Positions 12,926 through 25,500 are shown, counted from the stretch's first letter. The stretch is 64,000 bases of DNA from Sphagnum compactum (GCA_965153455.1 OZ234493.1:8050213-8114212), one strand, 5' to 3'. The notes: generated by a model not told the origin, from the letters alone. Program-made: numbers and translations.

Positions 12926-13239
12926 GTTTCCCTTGCTCCTAGACACATGCTCTAAACATGCTCCTTTCCCAAATTTTGTGAATTATGTTCTAACTCTAGG
13001 TTTATGAAAATTAAAACTAACACATGTTTTGTTGTTGTAGGTGTTAACGCATTTTGCGGTTTCATGTGTTGGATTAAACCTCCTGGTGCCACTTCTAGTG
13101 AATCCACTAATAGAAAGCCCCCCTTTTTTAACAAAAATTTTCAACTACATGACATTTGCAACTATGTTTCAATTGGATTTTTAATTTTTAAATACAACTA
13201 TGGCAATTACCAATTAAGTTGACTCATTTATAATATTGG

Positions 13240-13420
13240 TATATAGTTGAAAACATTTTCAACTAGGTGGTCATTTGCCAAATATTCCCAGCATCAACAA
13301 TGTCTCCAAGTTGAACTTCCAACTATGTTGGTAAACAATGTGAAGCATGTTTCAACTAAAGGGTCATTTTGAAATATTCTTGGCATCTAAGGTTATTTAG
13401 TTGGCACATAGTGAAGACAT
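13240..13420. repeat. Two degenerate copies of a ~95-bp repeat
   Basis: The phrase TTTTCAACTAGGTGGTCATT followed by CAAATATTCCCAGCATC (from about 13253) recurs as GTTTCAACTAAAGGGTCATT followed by GAAATATTCTTGGCATC (from about 13349). Confidence 0.5.
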
Positions 13421-13556
13421 TGACTAATGTTCAACTATTTTGGATGATAAAATGTACTAAAGGATGGATGAAATATAGTCCTGTTTGCAACTATCTCTTT
13501 CAACTAGGTTAAACAACTAATATGCAACTTTAATTTTATACATATAATATTGTAAT

Positions 13557-15385
13557 AATTACTTAAAATTATGTTAACATTAAATTACATGTAAATTTTA
13601 TTTGTATAAATGAATGGTTTTTTTTGGTACATATAAATATTAAACTCTAATTTCAAAATAAAGTTCTAAATTTTTTAAAATATATGTTAATACTAATTAA
13701 TGTTTATGTTAAATACACATGTAATTTATTATTTATATGTAGATCATTACAACATATCAAGTAATGATACATAATTAATAAGATTGTACAACTATAATGT
13801 TTATTCATTTTTATACACATGATATCTTAATATTTGTTTAAAATTATGATAAAAAATCATTAAACATTAATTTACCTTATGTCATTGGCCCAAGTTTGAA
13901 TGCATTCAATTGAATTTTCCTTCCAAACCTTTTTTTGCAATTTGTTTGAGTTTCCAACAACAATACGTACCCACCAAAAATTCAATAATATTGTTCACAT
14001 TTTAGGTGTCAAAATTACAAAATCAACTTTATTAAATCAAACTTGGCGAGGGTTTTCCAATGATATCAAGAATGCCCCGAATTTCCAATATAGTTTTCCA
14101 TCTTGGATTTTCAAAAAATTCAATGAAAAAATGGTTCAATAATCAATAGATTCCACACTATAGCTCCAAACATTCTAAACCAAGTAATTACGCCCCTATT
14201 CATTGAGAACTTTTTGATGATAAGTTCCATAACATAACCTAAGACACCATGGTTTGGGAGACATCATTATGATAAAACAATACAAACTACCTTCCTTCAT
14301 GGATAAATAAGGTAACATGTGTTGTTGGCCCCAAGTGTGAACACACTCAACTCATTTTCCCTTCTAAACCCAATTTGTTGTAATTTGTTTGAATTTTCAA
14401 CAACAAAATTCATTCAAAATTCAATATTTTCCACACCTTAAGTATGAAAATTATGAAGTAAATTTTATTAAATGTAATTCAGCGACTACTTTCCAACAAC
14501 ACCAAGTACACCTTTGGATTTGAGTAAAATTTCTATCTATGATTTTATTAATTTTTATTAAAAAAATGGCTCAATAATCAATAACCTTTGCATTGTAGAT
14601 CCAAAAAAATTCACCCATCAGTGCACCTTTATTCATTGTTAGGTTTTAAAAGATATCAGTAGGATTATATGAAGCAATTTGGTTTGGGAAATTTCAACAT
14701 GATAGAACAAAACAAAACAAACTATCTATCTTCATTAATAGATTAAATTACATGTAAATTTGTTTTTGTATAAAATGAATGGTTATGTATGATGCAAATT
14801 TCTTTTGTGCATAGAAATAATAAAATTTGATTGCAGGAAATTTAAGGAAATTCTGAAATATAAATTTGTAATAATGTGCATGTTCAATACACCTAATTAT
14901 TATTTATATGTAAATTGGATTTTAGTTTACAACATATCAAATAATGATACATAATTAATCTTTTTTGTGGAACTCCAATGTTTATTAATCTTTATAGACA
15001 TGATATCTCAATATTTGCTTTAAATTGCAATAAACATTCATTAAACATTAAACTACATGTAAATTCTATTTGTGCAAATGACTGTTTATGTATGATGGAA
15101 TCTTTTTTATGAATATAAATATTAAAATTTAATTTTAAAAGTAAAATTTAAGGAAATTCTTAAATATGAGTTTGTAATAATGTACGTTCAATATATGTAT
15201 TTTATTATTTCTTTGTAAATCAAATGTTAATGTACAACAAATCAAGTAATGATACATAATTCATAATTTTGTGGAACTTTAATGTTTATTCATTTTTATA
15301 TGTATGATGTCTTAATTTTTTTTTAATTACAATAAAAATTCCTTATTTATTAAGGTACATGTAAATGTTTTTTGTATACATGAAT
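13557..15385. repeat. Block of duplicated segments, order A-B-B'-A'-A''
   Basis: Segment A (about 300 bp, containing ATTACATGTAAATTTTATTTGTATAAATG, AACATATCAAGTAATGATACATAATT and CATGATATCTTAATATTTG) is present at about 13575-13875, 14742-15042 and 15042-15345. Segment B (about 430 bp, containing TTGGCCCAAGT, TTTTCCTTCCAAACC, TTTCCAACAACA and ATGGTTCAATAATCAATA) occurs at about 13875-14320 and 14320-14740. Copies are clearly homologous but diverged. No protein match recognised. Confidence 0.65.
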
Positions 15386-16249
15386 GAATACTTTGGTCAA
15401 ACCACTAAGCTGCTATTCTACAATTTTTATTCAACCTTCCTGCCATGGTTATGTTTATTATTGCATTAATTTTAAGCTTATCCCCCCATTTTTTATTATC
15501 TCGTCCTAATTCACTAAGCACCAAGCCCTGCTCCTCTAGCTTGCTCCACTTAGTTGTTTGTTTCATCAGGTTGTTGCAACTCGCATTCCTTTTTTGAAAT
15601 TGCATGAAATTTATCTTATGCTTCTTTGATTGTTATAGATGCCCAAGCTACAATGAAGGTAGCTCATTATTGTCTTGTAAGTTCCCTTTTAGCTTCATGT
15701 TTTGTCACAATTGTTGTTGTTGTCGTCTTTTTAGCTTGCTTGTCTTACTTTTTTTCCTTTTTTTTTCTCTAATTAGTTCTATTGCCTCCCTATCCATTAC
15801 CTTTTGCCACATAATGGTTAAGTATTCTTTTGAAGTCACAACATGACTTTGCGAATAATCAATTAACGGTTCTTTTCCATTGGTCTTTCTTGCATGGAAA
15901 TGTGGTAATGACAACACGTTGTTGCCTGCCAATGCTCTTTAGATTTATGGGATTTTGCATTCTACTCCCACGTCTGTTTAAGACTATTCCAAGGTTTCAA
16001 CCAAATTTTTTTGTTAGAAAGACATATTAAGGGTTAATGATTATAGAAACTATAGGCATGTCCACATAATACCTAGGCTAATTTTGAGCCACATTGTTAG
16101 GCATAAATTCATGAGTTGTAGGTTTTGTTGTTGAAGCTATGTTGATCAACTCTTCTGTAACATTATGTTCTGCCCATTCCATCTCCCCGTCCTCCTCTTG
16201 ATTTGATTGATAATCATCATCTTGTTCTTATTTAGTTTGATTCACTATT
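15386..16249. other. No supported gene
   Basis: Several overlapping short frames exist on both strands but none has a recognisable domain or supported splice structure. Confidence 0.5.
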
Positions 16250-17512
16250 TTATATAAACTACTATGTTTTGTTCTCTCATCCATTGCTTTAGGGTCCAAC
16301 AACTAAATCCATGTACTTTTGAACCTTGAGATGATATATATTTTTTAGAGTGCTTAGTTTAGTGCTTTGTTCACCCATCCTACTAAAACCATCTTGGCTA
16401 GTCAATGTAATTCCTATTGATCATTCTTTTGTTTATTTCCTTTCTGAAAGCAATCTTGAAAGGTTTGAAGCAAGTTATGTCCAAAGGCTACGGTGCATGG
16501 GATGTATGTGAAGGTAAGGTAACCATATCTAGCCCAAATGGTTGTGCTTGCTCAATGCCTCAAAGGTGACATGGGATCCATGGCCATCGAAGATGAGCAT
16601 ATGTTTATTTGTTAGAGAAATACCATCTGGTATTGATCTATAGAAGAAAGAGAATAATTCTTTGAAAAGAAATACAGTCATCCATGCTTTTGATTGCATA
16701 GCCATATAGGTCCCTAGTTTGCAAAATTGAATGTAGTCATTTCGTATCTTCTCTCCTTTGAAAATGTAAAACCATGGCAATGTTATCCCAATTACATTAA
16801 CAACATAGTTAATAGTCAACCATTCCCTATGTTTGGGAATGGTGTTATACACTTGTTGAAAACCTTGTCCTACTAAAACCCTAGCTCTCGCCTGTCTTCC
16901 TTCTTGTATGCATGTTTCATGTGCTTGTTGTACAGGGATTGCATGTTTTGGTAAAAAGTCTGGCATGGTTGGATATCAATCCTTGAGCTCTACTAATATC
17001 TAGTCTTTCAGCTTAACGAATGTTAAGCTTAAGATGTTTGCACTTAAACTAGTACCACCAAGACATCCTTAGTACTTTTCCGTGGAAAGGTGTTGGCCTT
17101 GTTTGGGTAAGTTCTGCCACTTTCATCTTCAATTGTTATAGGCTTATTGACAACCCAACATCCTGCATAGCCAAAACCTAAAAAACCACCACTTGATGTC
17201 CTTATACTATTAATACACCTGCTAGTTTTACTTTTTTGGAAAAAAAATTTCCGTGCAAATGATCAAACGTCAATGGTATGTTCCAGTGCCTACTTGTTTT
17301 CCTTAATGAAGTTGTCCCTCTCTCAACTGCATGGCCTCCTCCAATGCCCGGGTGCTCCGTTTGCCTCTAGTGTTGATAGGATTGGATTTGTTGACTATTT
17401 GTTGTTTTGTTGTTAGTTCTTGTGATCCAAAATATGGTGGGACATTCTCCTTGTCCTGGCTAGGTTGGTCATCCAATCCATTTTGCGTCTTACAAAACAC
17501 ATTCAACAACAT
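16250..17512 (-). pseudogene. Pogo-like (Tc1/mariner superfamily) transposase relic with CENP-B-type N-terminus
   Basis: The longest intact piece (16529-16966, 145 codons) reads like the DDE endonuclease domain of pogo/Tigger-type transposases: WLTINYVVNVIG, PWFYIFKGE, MAMQSKAWMT, LFKELFSFF and the diagnostic LIFDGHGSHVTFEAL, which carries a catalytic Asp. Downstream, after a frameshift near 16530, come DMVTLPSHTSHA, an in-frame stop, PLD and CFKPFK, the usual context of the last acidic residue. Upstream (16967-17250) the frame reads KVAELTQTRPTPF and further helix-turn-helix-like sequence with stops, and 17303-17512 gives RGKRSTRALEEAMQL. The order matches the family (HTH, CENP-B-like DNA-binding region, DDE domain), but stops and frameshifts make it inactive. 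Confidence 0.85.
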
Positions 17513-20195
17513 GATGATTGAAAGCCTTCAGGCCCTAACTTCCAGAAAGTTGGGGGTGTTTGGTTTGGCCTTACAAGAGGTATAAAACCAACATTGGCCA
17601 AGTATGTGTTTTTGGATTGAATCCATGTTCGGATTAAGTTCAACTTTAGGTTGTTTAGTTAGATTAGATTCTTTTTGTGGCAAAAAGGACACCCAAAAGT
17701 GATGTTGTTAAATGCCAACATGGATGTTGTAATGAATTGGGTAATGGCAATGGTGGAGTGATGTTATTAAGTGCCAACATGGGTGTTGTTTTGATTATTG
17801 GGCAAAGAAAACATGGATTTTAGAATTATATAATCATTTCAGCAATGTAGGAGATGCAATTTAGACTACAAACATGAACCATGTATGAGGTGCTTCCCTA
17901 ACTTTTCACACTTAAACCTGCCTTTGAACTGGACCTGGGGGTTTTGAAAAAATGAAAACCTTGTCAAACTTGGAACTATCATTATCAAAGAATGAATCTA
18001 GATCTGGAACCAATGGGTTTTAATTTTTAAGTATGTTCTTTAAAATCAAAACTAATTGTTCTGAAATTTCAAAAAAGAAGAAGACTAAACCTAATGGTTC
18101 TACTAAAATCTAAAAATTGGCCAACATTGGTACAAACTTAAATCTTTTGTGTTTTGACTAGTTTTGAAGAAAATGTGAAAGATCATGGTAAGTGTGAAAT
18201 GCATGGCCTTTAGTTGTTTGGAACTTGTGATCAATGCATAAAACTCTTCAAAGTCTAACCATACTAAATTTTGATTAGTTGTTTTTGTGCAAGTAGTAGG
18301 TGTGTATAACAAATTACGACTTCTTGGAGCTTGAAGAAATCTACCTTTCTTATGGCTACCTATACCATATCTAGGAATTACAAAACTTTGTATCTATTGA
18401 TAGTACAAAAACTTTTGAATTTTTTATTGCAAAATTCATCTATTGCAACCCTTTTTAGATGCCCCCTTACATCCACCCTTGAATCTTGGTTTTCTCTTTC
18501 TTATTTGACAACATTAGGATTTGATTATTGATGATCATGCTCTTGTAGCTCCACTTTGGCTAGCCTAGTGTGTGCAACTTTTTGATCTAGCTCTAAAAGC
18601 TTTTCTTTGGCTATTCTTAGTTACAGAGTTTGTTCTTGTTGATCTACTAGGACTTATGTTTCTGATTTATAATTTTCTAATCCTTTTATGTTTCTTGGCC
18701 TCTGTTGATCTAGCCCATATGCTCTCAAAACCTTTACGAATGACTTGAGGCTAGCTTTCTGACAAATTGGAAGCTTTGACATACTATTTGAGTTTTGCTT
18801 GTATTTTTGTAAGAATGAATTATGTATGTAGATTTGAAACACTACTTTGTGAATTGAGTGGTTATAGTTTTTGGTGGGAATGGGATGTGCACAAAATTGG
18901 GGGGAAATTATAAAGGTTTCTCCAATTTATGTAAAGGATTTGAATATCCCTTGGAATCTTGTAAACCCTAATCCTTGTATATGGTCACTTGTGTGTTATT
19001 TAGCATGACTTGCAGACCTCATCACTAAACTTCTTCTCCTTGTATTGTTTAGTCCAATTGTTTATCATCAAGCTTTTATTTCCACACCAAACATGGGGCC
19101 CTTGCAAAACTGGCCCAATTTTTCCCTTTAACCAAACATTGAAAAGATTTCATGTTTCCCCTTTCCTTAGAAACCATAATAATTGAAATAGGTAGCAAAA
19201 ATTAGTTTATGACACGATTTGTATGGAAAGGCCCTTTTGTAGATGCTTGCTTGTTCAAGCAGAAAAAGATCAAGTGGAAAATTTGGTCACATAGATCTTG
19301 TATTTTGCCTCAATTTGTTGGTTGCTACGCAGCTCTACTACGCCCTTATATTAATAAATCTATGTTTCATTTTTATTACTACATCACTAAGTAAGACCTA
19401 ATAACTTATTTATTTGCAGAGATACATCTATTTCTTGTAAATTGGAGGATTAGGTGACATTCAACTAATCACCCATCACCAAACGGGTCCCTTGTAAATT
19501 TATTCAAACCTTTTACAAACATGGCCACCAAAATCCCTAATATCAAACATTAAAACTTGATGGGCAGTTAGCAATATGAAAAACTTAGAACAAAATTATT
19601 TTGAACCAAACGTTTGGTGATAGGCTAAAAGGCGAACAATGCCCATAAGAACTATTATGTTTTAACATAGGTCCATTGTCGCACTAGATGGATGTTCGAT
19701 GATTGGCTTGTGTTTGGTGATGGGTCTTTTTACCTTATACCATTTCATATCATGTGATATATATGTTCAACTACCAAATTCATCATGTGAGTTTGCCCAA
19801 GTTTATTATTATGAACATGATTGTGGGTGATGTTTACAAAACCAAAATTATTGTAATTTAACTACAAGCTTTCACATGGAACGCAAGTTATACATATTGC
19901 CAATCTTGTCTTCATATTTATGCATCTCACAACATTTTAAACGTTTCGATTGCTACCCTTATTGATTGCTCCCATTATTAGGTTATATGAATCTTGACCT
20001 TTAAAGCTTTCTTTTCTAATTTCAAAAGCACGTTGGGGTTTGGGGGGAGGGGGGGGTCCAATCTAGAACAAGGAGAGATCGGGACCTCGTTTGGGACCTG
20101 GTCTGAGCATGTTGGGGTTGAGGGGGGGGGGGAGCATCTTGTGGCGCTAGGGATTTGGAGGAGTGAGAAGAGGAGGAGCAGGAAGAGGCCGGGTG
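17513..20195. other. Non-coding sequence upstream of the EMC8/9 gene
   Basis: No host gene recognised. Some of this is probably the remains of the element that carried the transposase relic. A short inverted-repeat element candidate lies at 19471-19725. Confidence 0.5.
19471..19725. repeat. MITE-like segment with 14-bp perfect terminal inverted repeats
   Basis: ACCCATCACCAAAC at 19471-19484 is the exact reverse complement of GTTTGGTGATGGGT at 19712-19725, giving a 255-bp segment. A related motif, ACCAAACGTTTGGTGATAGG, lies inside near 19605. Direct flanks do not show a clear target duplication, so this may be a MITE or simply a repeated motif. Confidence 0.4.
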
Positions 20196-20266
20196 CGTTT
20201 TGGTAGTTAGGGTTTTGGAGGTAGTTGGGGTTAGGAGGAGAGAGTTGGAACCGGAGGAGTCTTCCG
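20030..20266 (+). promoter_or_regulatory. G-rich proximal promoter / 5' UTR of the EMC8/9 gene
   Basis: The base composition shifts from AT-rich to strongly G-rich, with G runs of 7 to 12 near 20041-20056 and 20121-20132, which could form G-quadruplexes on the transcribed RNA or non-template strand. A telobox-like TTAGGGTTTTGG lies near 20207. The first in-frame ATG is at 20267, so the transcription start is presumably in this block. Confidence 0.45.
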
Positions 20267-23200
20267 ATGGTGGGGAGCACGAAATATGAGATTGCACAGA
20301 CGGCGTACGTGAAGCTAGTGCTTCATGCACTAAAGCACAAGACGAGTGCAGTGAATGGGGTATTAATTGGGCGAGTCATTGGAGCAGCAGCAGCAGGAAT
20401 AGAAGCAGGCACTGCTGGCGCCGCATCTTCAGGTGGCAAGGAAAGTGGGGGAGGGAATGTTACTATTGAGATTCTCGACTCTGTTCCTTTTTTCCATTCT
20501 CATCTGGGCATCCTTCCGATGCTGGAGCTTGCTCTCATTCAGGTTTTGTTTATTTTCCATCTCTTTTCCTGCCTACGTAGGTTATTCTATCACAGATTGT
20601 AACTCTACTCATTTGTTGTGTTACCTCCAAGATGTTGTTCAGATTGTCTCTGGCAAATGGCATATATATGTTATGATAGATACTCTCCAGGCAGTAAAAG
20701 ATATGTGGATGTCTTTACACTCTAGGGAGTCAGGTAGGGTTCCTCTGTGATCCATCACTCTGGTACTTCTTCCACAGGTGGATGAGTATTTTGCATCACT
20801 CAAGAGTGGCTTATCAATTGTCGGATATTACCATGCAAATGAATTCTTTGATGATTATGAGCTGAGCTCCATTGCCCGCAAGATTGGTGACCATATCGCT
20901 CGTTACTGCCCCCAAGCAGGCATCCTTCTGGTAAAAAAATGCACTTCCCTCCTTGATTATCCAGAACCATGCAAAAGTTGGATATCTTTGGTAGCCTTGT
21001 CTTTTGAATTACTATGGTTCTAGGTCGTGGATTTTTTTTGGGAGGAGGGTTTCAGGAGATCCTGTCACAACTGTGCCTCTAAGTTTTTTTGTGCCGGGTC
21101 TTGCTCAAGCTGTTTCAAATACATACTTGGTATACTGGGGTACTCAAAAAAAGGGAAAAAAAGACGTTAAGAATAACTGTTTTTTGTGAACCACGGAAGG
21201 ACATAATGAAGCTACAGCACAATGGATGTTTTCTGAACCTGTGTAATATGTGGCAGCTGGACAACAGACAACTTGGTGCACTTTCGAAGGGAGGCACCAA
21301 GAAGCCAGTGGTTCAGGTTAGTTTAGACCTTGCAATTCCTCCAATGCAGGTTCTACTCACCACTTTGCACAATGAAATTTTGGCTATCTTCCATACCTTG
21401 TAGTCTGGCAGTCATGGCTTTGAGGACTGTAAAAAACTCACTCTAATGTAGGAACCACTCACAGCCACTTCACCCATCATTACACCTAAGGACCTCACTG
21501 TGTTTTCTCAACTTGCCATCAGTATGAATGCCAAAGGACCATTCTGTCCACAAGAAAATGGAGCATTTTGATGTGTTAGAGAAAAGACTGATGGAGAAAA
21601 GGAGACTATGTACTCATGGAGACTAGACAAAGACCCAATTTTCTCTTACAATCTGAGGTTAGCTACTGACATTAATGAAGAAACATAGATATGGGTAGAC
21701 TGACTGTGCCAAACATCTTCGAATTGACAACTTGGTGTTCTTAAAAGATATTTTCAGGGTGATGGAAGCCCAACCACTACCCCCTATGTAGGCCTCTCTA
21801 TGCCTTAGGCTTGGATGCTTCTTTGTGCAGCAACAAGGTAAAATAAAATAAAGCTTACCTTCACAAGCTTGTTGCAGCTTGAATCATGATACTGTTAATT
21901 TTTTCATTAGCTACTCTCGAGTCCTGACTGAGTCTTCCAATTGCTACTGGAAATGTGACGGAAACTCTGGATGCATATGTGTTTAATGGTTTACAAAAAA
22001 ATTGTGCAGATTATTAAATACTTATCTACACCTGCCCTGTTGTGCTTCAAAGATTATTCCAAGTTCATAGGTTTGTGGATGACCTTTTTGTCCCAGACTT
22101 TGTGGACTTTAAGAGTTTTATATACTTGGACAAAGACTCTCTTGGTGGTGGCATATATCCTAAAATGTTGTGAGTTAAATTGTACTTCTAATGGTTTCTC
22201 TTGTAACTTCTTGGATTTAGGCATTAACCAGAGTCCTAGAGTTCTTTGGTGTGATATTTTTGATAAAATTTACTCAACCAGAGTATGCAGTTATTGACAT
22301 GATGTGTATGCCTCATGCTCATTCCAACATCACTCTATTGTTATTAAGTTGGACATTGTCAATAGTCAGTTCTACAGGTTCTTGAGCCTTTGAAGTTCTA
22401 AAGTTTTCTCAGATTATCAGTCTTATTGTCCTTCTGAAGAATAAAGTCTACTGTCTACAGATAGTCTTATAGAAAACAAAAGATTTGCTCAATAAAGAGA
22501 GATCTACTTTTGGAATTTCATCTTTTGGAGATCTCTGGAGGATTTCATACAGAGTCTTGTAAGTTGAGAGCTTTTTGATGCCTACTTGGTCTTCATTCAT
22601 CTTTTGCCTTTTGTCTGCTGTATTCTGTTCTTTCTTCCTCATTTGCCTCATTTTTGTCTTTTGTTTTCCCCATCTGTGTCTTCCCCTCTTTGGTGCAAGG
22701 CTGAGTGTTCCTGTTGCTTCTGGAGTTGTGACAGAAACTTGGTACACAGGCTAGTGGTTACACTGGCCTATAGCCACAGTAGGGAGCTAATGAAGTCAGT
22801 GGGTAAGTTGTGATAGAAAAGTTGCTATCATGCATGTTACTGTTGATGGTCATGGAACTAGGGAGAAAATGTGACTGCTGTTCATAGGTTAGTTTTATAT
22901 TTTAAGTTTGAGCTAGTTTTTCCCTTTGGTGTATCTCTTCTTCCCTGTTCTTTAATCCTTATTTGGAGTTTTTCTAACTTAGAAGGAAAGGTTTTTCACC
23001 TGGTTCTGATCACCTTTAATGATGAGTATGGGGGTTTCTTGATACTTATGAGAGTTATTGTCTATACCCCACCATCAGGAACTGATGGAGTCAATGAAGA
23101 GCCATGGCAGCTCTTCACTGCTATTCATGATGAATGAGACGTCTGAAACTTTGTGAGTGATACTCCTAAAGTCATGACTGCACTCATTCCCTTCTTCTTA

Positions 23201-23850
23201 GTTTTGGTTTTGCTGGTTACCTTTAAAGTGTTGTTGTGGAGTTTCTCTGCAATCTTGTGAATAATGCCCACTTGGAGTAGTTCTTGTAGTTGGACACCAT
23301 GATTGTGGGATAGCTGTCACTTTGGTGATTTGCCTGCTGTACCTTATGTCAGCATGAAATCAATGTCACCTGGAAGTCATCTCAAAAGGACTCATTTTGA
23401 AGGGTGCAGTGCTTGGTTTTTGCTTCCAATGAGTGAATTTCTCACGAGTGGAACTGTTATGGGGGAGTAATGCAGTTGTATGTGCGGGAGGCAGTGCGCG
23501 GTTGGCGGCAATCAGGACCTGGAGGTGTACAGAGTGCTGATTTGGTATTAAAGGAGGCCACAGCCAACAGTATTTTAACTGACTACATCTCTGAGCATCG
23601 GGAGCAGTTGGTTGTGGATTTTGATGAGCACTTGGACGATATCTCCAAGTAAGACAATTGGCAGACCTTCCATGTAGTTGTCATTAGTCAGAGATATAGG
23701 AGCGCAAATTGTGTGTCATTCACTTCCAGGATGGCAAAATGAGTAGCTGATTGAATGTCTTGATGTTGAGAAGGATACAAGACATGAAGCTCAAGAACTC
23801 TGGTGACATTTTTGTGCAGGGATTGGCTAAACACGAGCCTCTTCAACTGA
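20267..23850 (+). CDS. EMC8/9: ER membrane protein complex subunit 8/9 homologue (five exons, 230 aa)
   Basis: Exons 20267-20542, 20778-20930, 21257-21316, 23476-23648 and 23820-23850 join in frame (693 nt, 230 codons plus stop), all with GT-AG introns. The product belongs to the UPF0172/EMC8-EMC9 family: MVGSTKYEIAQTAYVKLVLH at the N-terminus, VPFFHSHLGILPMLELALIQ (residues 73-92), VGYYHANEFFDD, a conserved HLDD near residue 215 and the family ending DWLNTSLFN. EMC8/9 is a cytosolic subunit of the ER membrane complex, which inserts tail-anchored and multipass membrane proteins. The fold is MPN-like, but the EMC members lack the JAMM metalloprotease signature, and none is seen here. An Ala/Gly/Ser-rich stretch at residues 41-63 makes it slightly longer than the usual ~205-210 aa. 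Intron 3 (about 2.2 kb) carries an interspersed repeat. The start is the first ATG matching the family N-terminus. Confidence 0.93.
22390..22870 (+). repeat. Interspersed repeat, copy 1 (in EMC8/9 intron 3)
   Basis: About 480 bp that matches 62960-63420 in reverse complement. Shared landmarks in order: TTTTCTCAGATTATCAGTCTTAT, CTGAAGAATAAAG, TTGCTCAATAAA, AGAGTCTTGTAAGT, GGCTGAGT, CTGTTGCTTCTGG, CACTGGCCTAT, GTAGGGAGCT, AAGTCAGTGG and ATAGAAAAGTTGCTA. Probably a fragment of a dispersed transposon family. No coding frame is conserved between the copies. Confidence 0.7.
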
Positions 23851-25500
23851 GTCTGGGAAAGTTCTTATGTCAGGTTGCCATAGGAGTTCAACATTTTTGA
23901 AGTGTGCAAATTTTCTCTGTCTGAGTAAATGCATGGAGTGTTACACAGGTTTCAGGTGGCTCCATTTTGGCACACTCAAAAATCTGTTGTGTAACTTCTG
24001 GACTTTGGTGGATCAACAGTATTTTGGGAGCCTTATGTCTCTAGTGAAAGAACTTAGTATTCAGGCAGTGATATCCACTAAGGCATGTTGCTTCATGAGC
24101 TAACTTGTGCTCTTAGCAATCAACACTCAAACATGGAATGACCCCTAGTAGGGCTATTTCATGCATTTGTCAGATGGGCCTGGCTATTCTATATCCTTGG
24201 AAACCCAGTAATGGTGTAGGTGCTGGGTGCTTTTGCACAGGAGTGTGTTCAATCCTGTAGTCTCTTTGTGTTCATTATTGTGCCACATGTACTAATGGCA
24301 GCAGAGCATCACACTTTAGGTTTTTCAAATTCCATGCTTATGTATATTACTGCTGACTTTGACATTCTTTTGAGGCCTAGAGTAATTGAACTCTATTATA
24401 GAGGAAAATAGTTTAGAGGGTCTTTCCTTAATGCATATGGCTCTTGGGTAAGTTTTGGAGGGAGATCTGAATAAGTTTGTCCTGTGGGGAATTCTGTCAA
24501 CATTTCTTTCCATGCTATTGGATCCATCTCGGGTTTGCTCTCTGTTGGTTACACAACTGTGTGCATTTTCCAGCTCTGGGGCCTCTTCCTGAAAAGAACA
24601 AATTACATTCTAAACTGCAACCAGTTTATTGAAGAGGGAAGTTCTCATATGGTTAAAGAATGTAACTGCTGGCCATTGAAAGAGCTGCTTGGGGTGGAAC
24701 TTTTGCTAACAGGGAGTGAGGGAAGCTGCTTCTGCAGTTGCCAGATTAAGAATGGATTGTCTTGATGATATGCATGGATAATCTTGGTGTCAAGATGATG
24801 TGATTTTGGGGACCCCTATATGTTTTCAGATCAATGCTATTGTTCATTGCTTTTCCCCCACAGTATGATGTTTGGTGGTGGTGCCTGTGGAAGCCTGTGA
24901 TTGATTTGTGTGTTTGTTTGTGTGCAAGTGTGGACAGCTTGTTGTTGACCCTGAGAAAATTAATCACAGTGATCGCTGTCTTATGTACTTTCCTGTTTTT
25001 CCATTTTGCTGAAGTTTTCTAGTTGAATGTTTGCAATCAGGTCCTGTACTGTGTGGAGGTAAGAGCTTCTTTATGGGTTGAGGCCAAAATAGAAGCTTGA
25101 GGGATGGAAGGGTGTGATATATGTTCAAATGGGCTTTGGGTCCTGGTGCTGTTGGAGGTGGTGGCACAAGGACATTAGGAGGTGCAGAGTACAAGAGGAA
25201 AAGTAAAAAATATGGGCTGATGGTAGTGTCTGGTGCTAGTAGAAGTTGATGCTTCAGCTATCACTGTGATCACAGATGAAGCTTTTGCGGGTGCAACATT
25301 GGACTGGTGGCAGTCAGACAAGTGTGACTATGTCACTTGCAGCTGGGCTAAAGACACCTTACTCAACATTGTAAAGCTCCAAATCCTCTATAACTTCCAG
25401 ACTCAAAGCCTTTTCAGTTGCAATGTTGATTGAATAGTTGCAAGGAGTTCTTGCAACTGAGTTTTCACCATTTTCATTAAATTTGTTGCCACCAAGCTTT
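23851..25500. other. 3' flank of the EMC8/9 gene, no further gene supported
   Basis: The beginning is presumably 3' UTR. Less AT-rich than the first 20 kb, but the open frames are short, lack family features and have no consistent splice structure. Confidence 0.45.

Noticed and set aside
20225-20266. Upstream extension of the EMC8/9 frame
   Set aside because: It would begin at a non-ATG codon in the G-rich leader; the conserved family N-terminus starts at the ATG at 20267.
25233-25433. 66-codon frame with acidic N-terminus
   Set aside because: Looks somewhat protein-like, but no family or neighbouring exons could be recognised.
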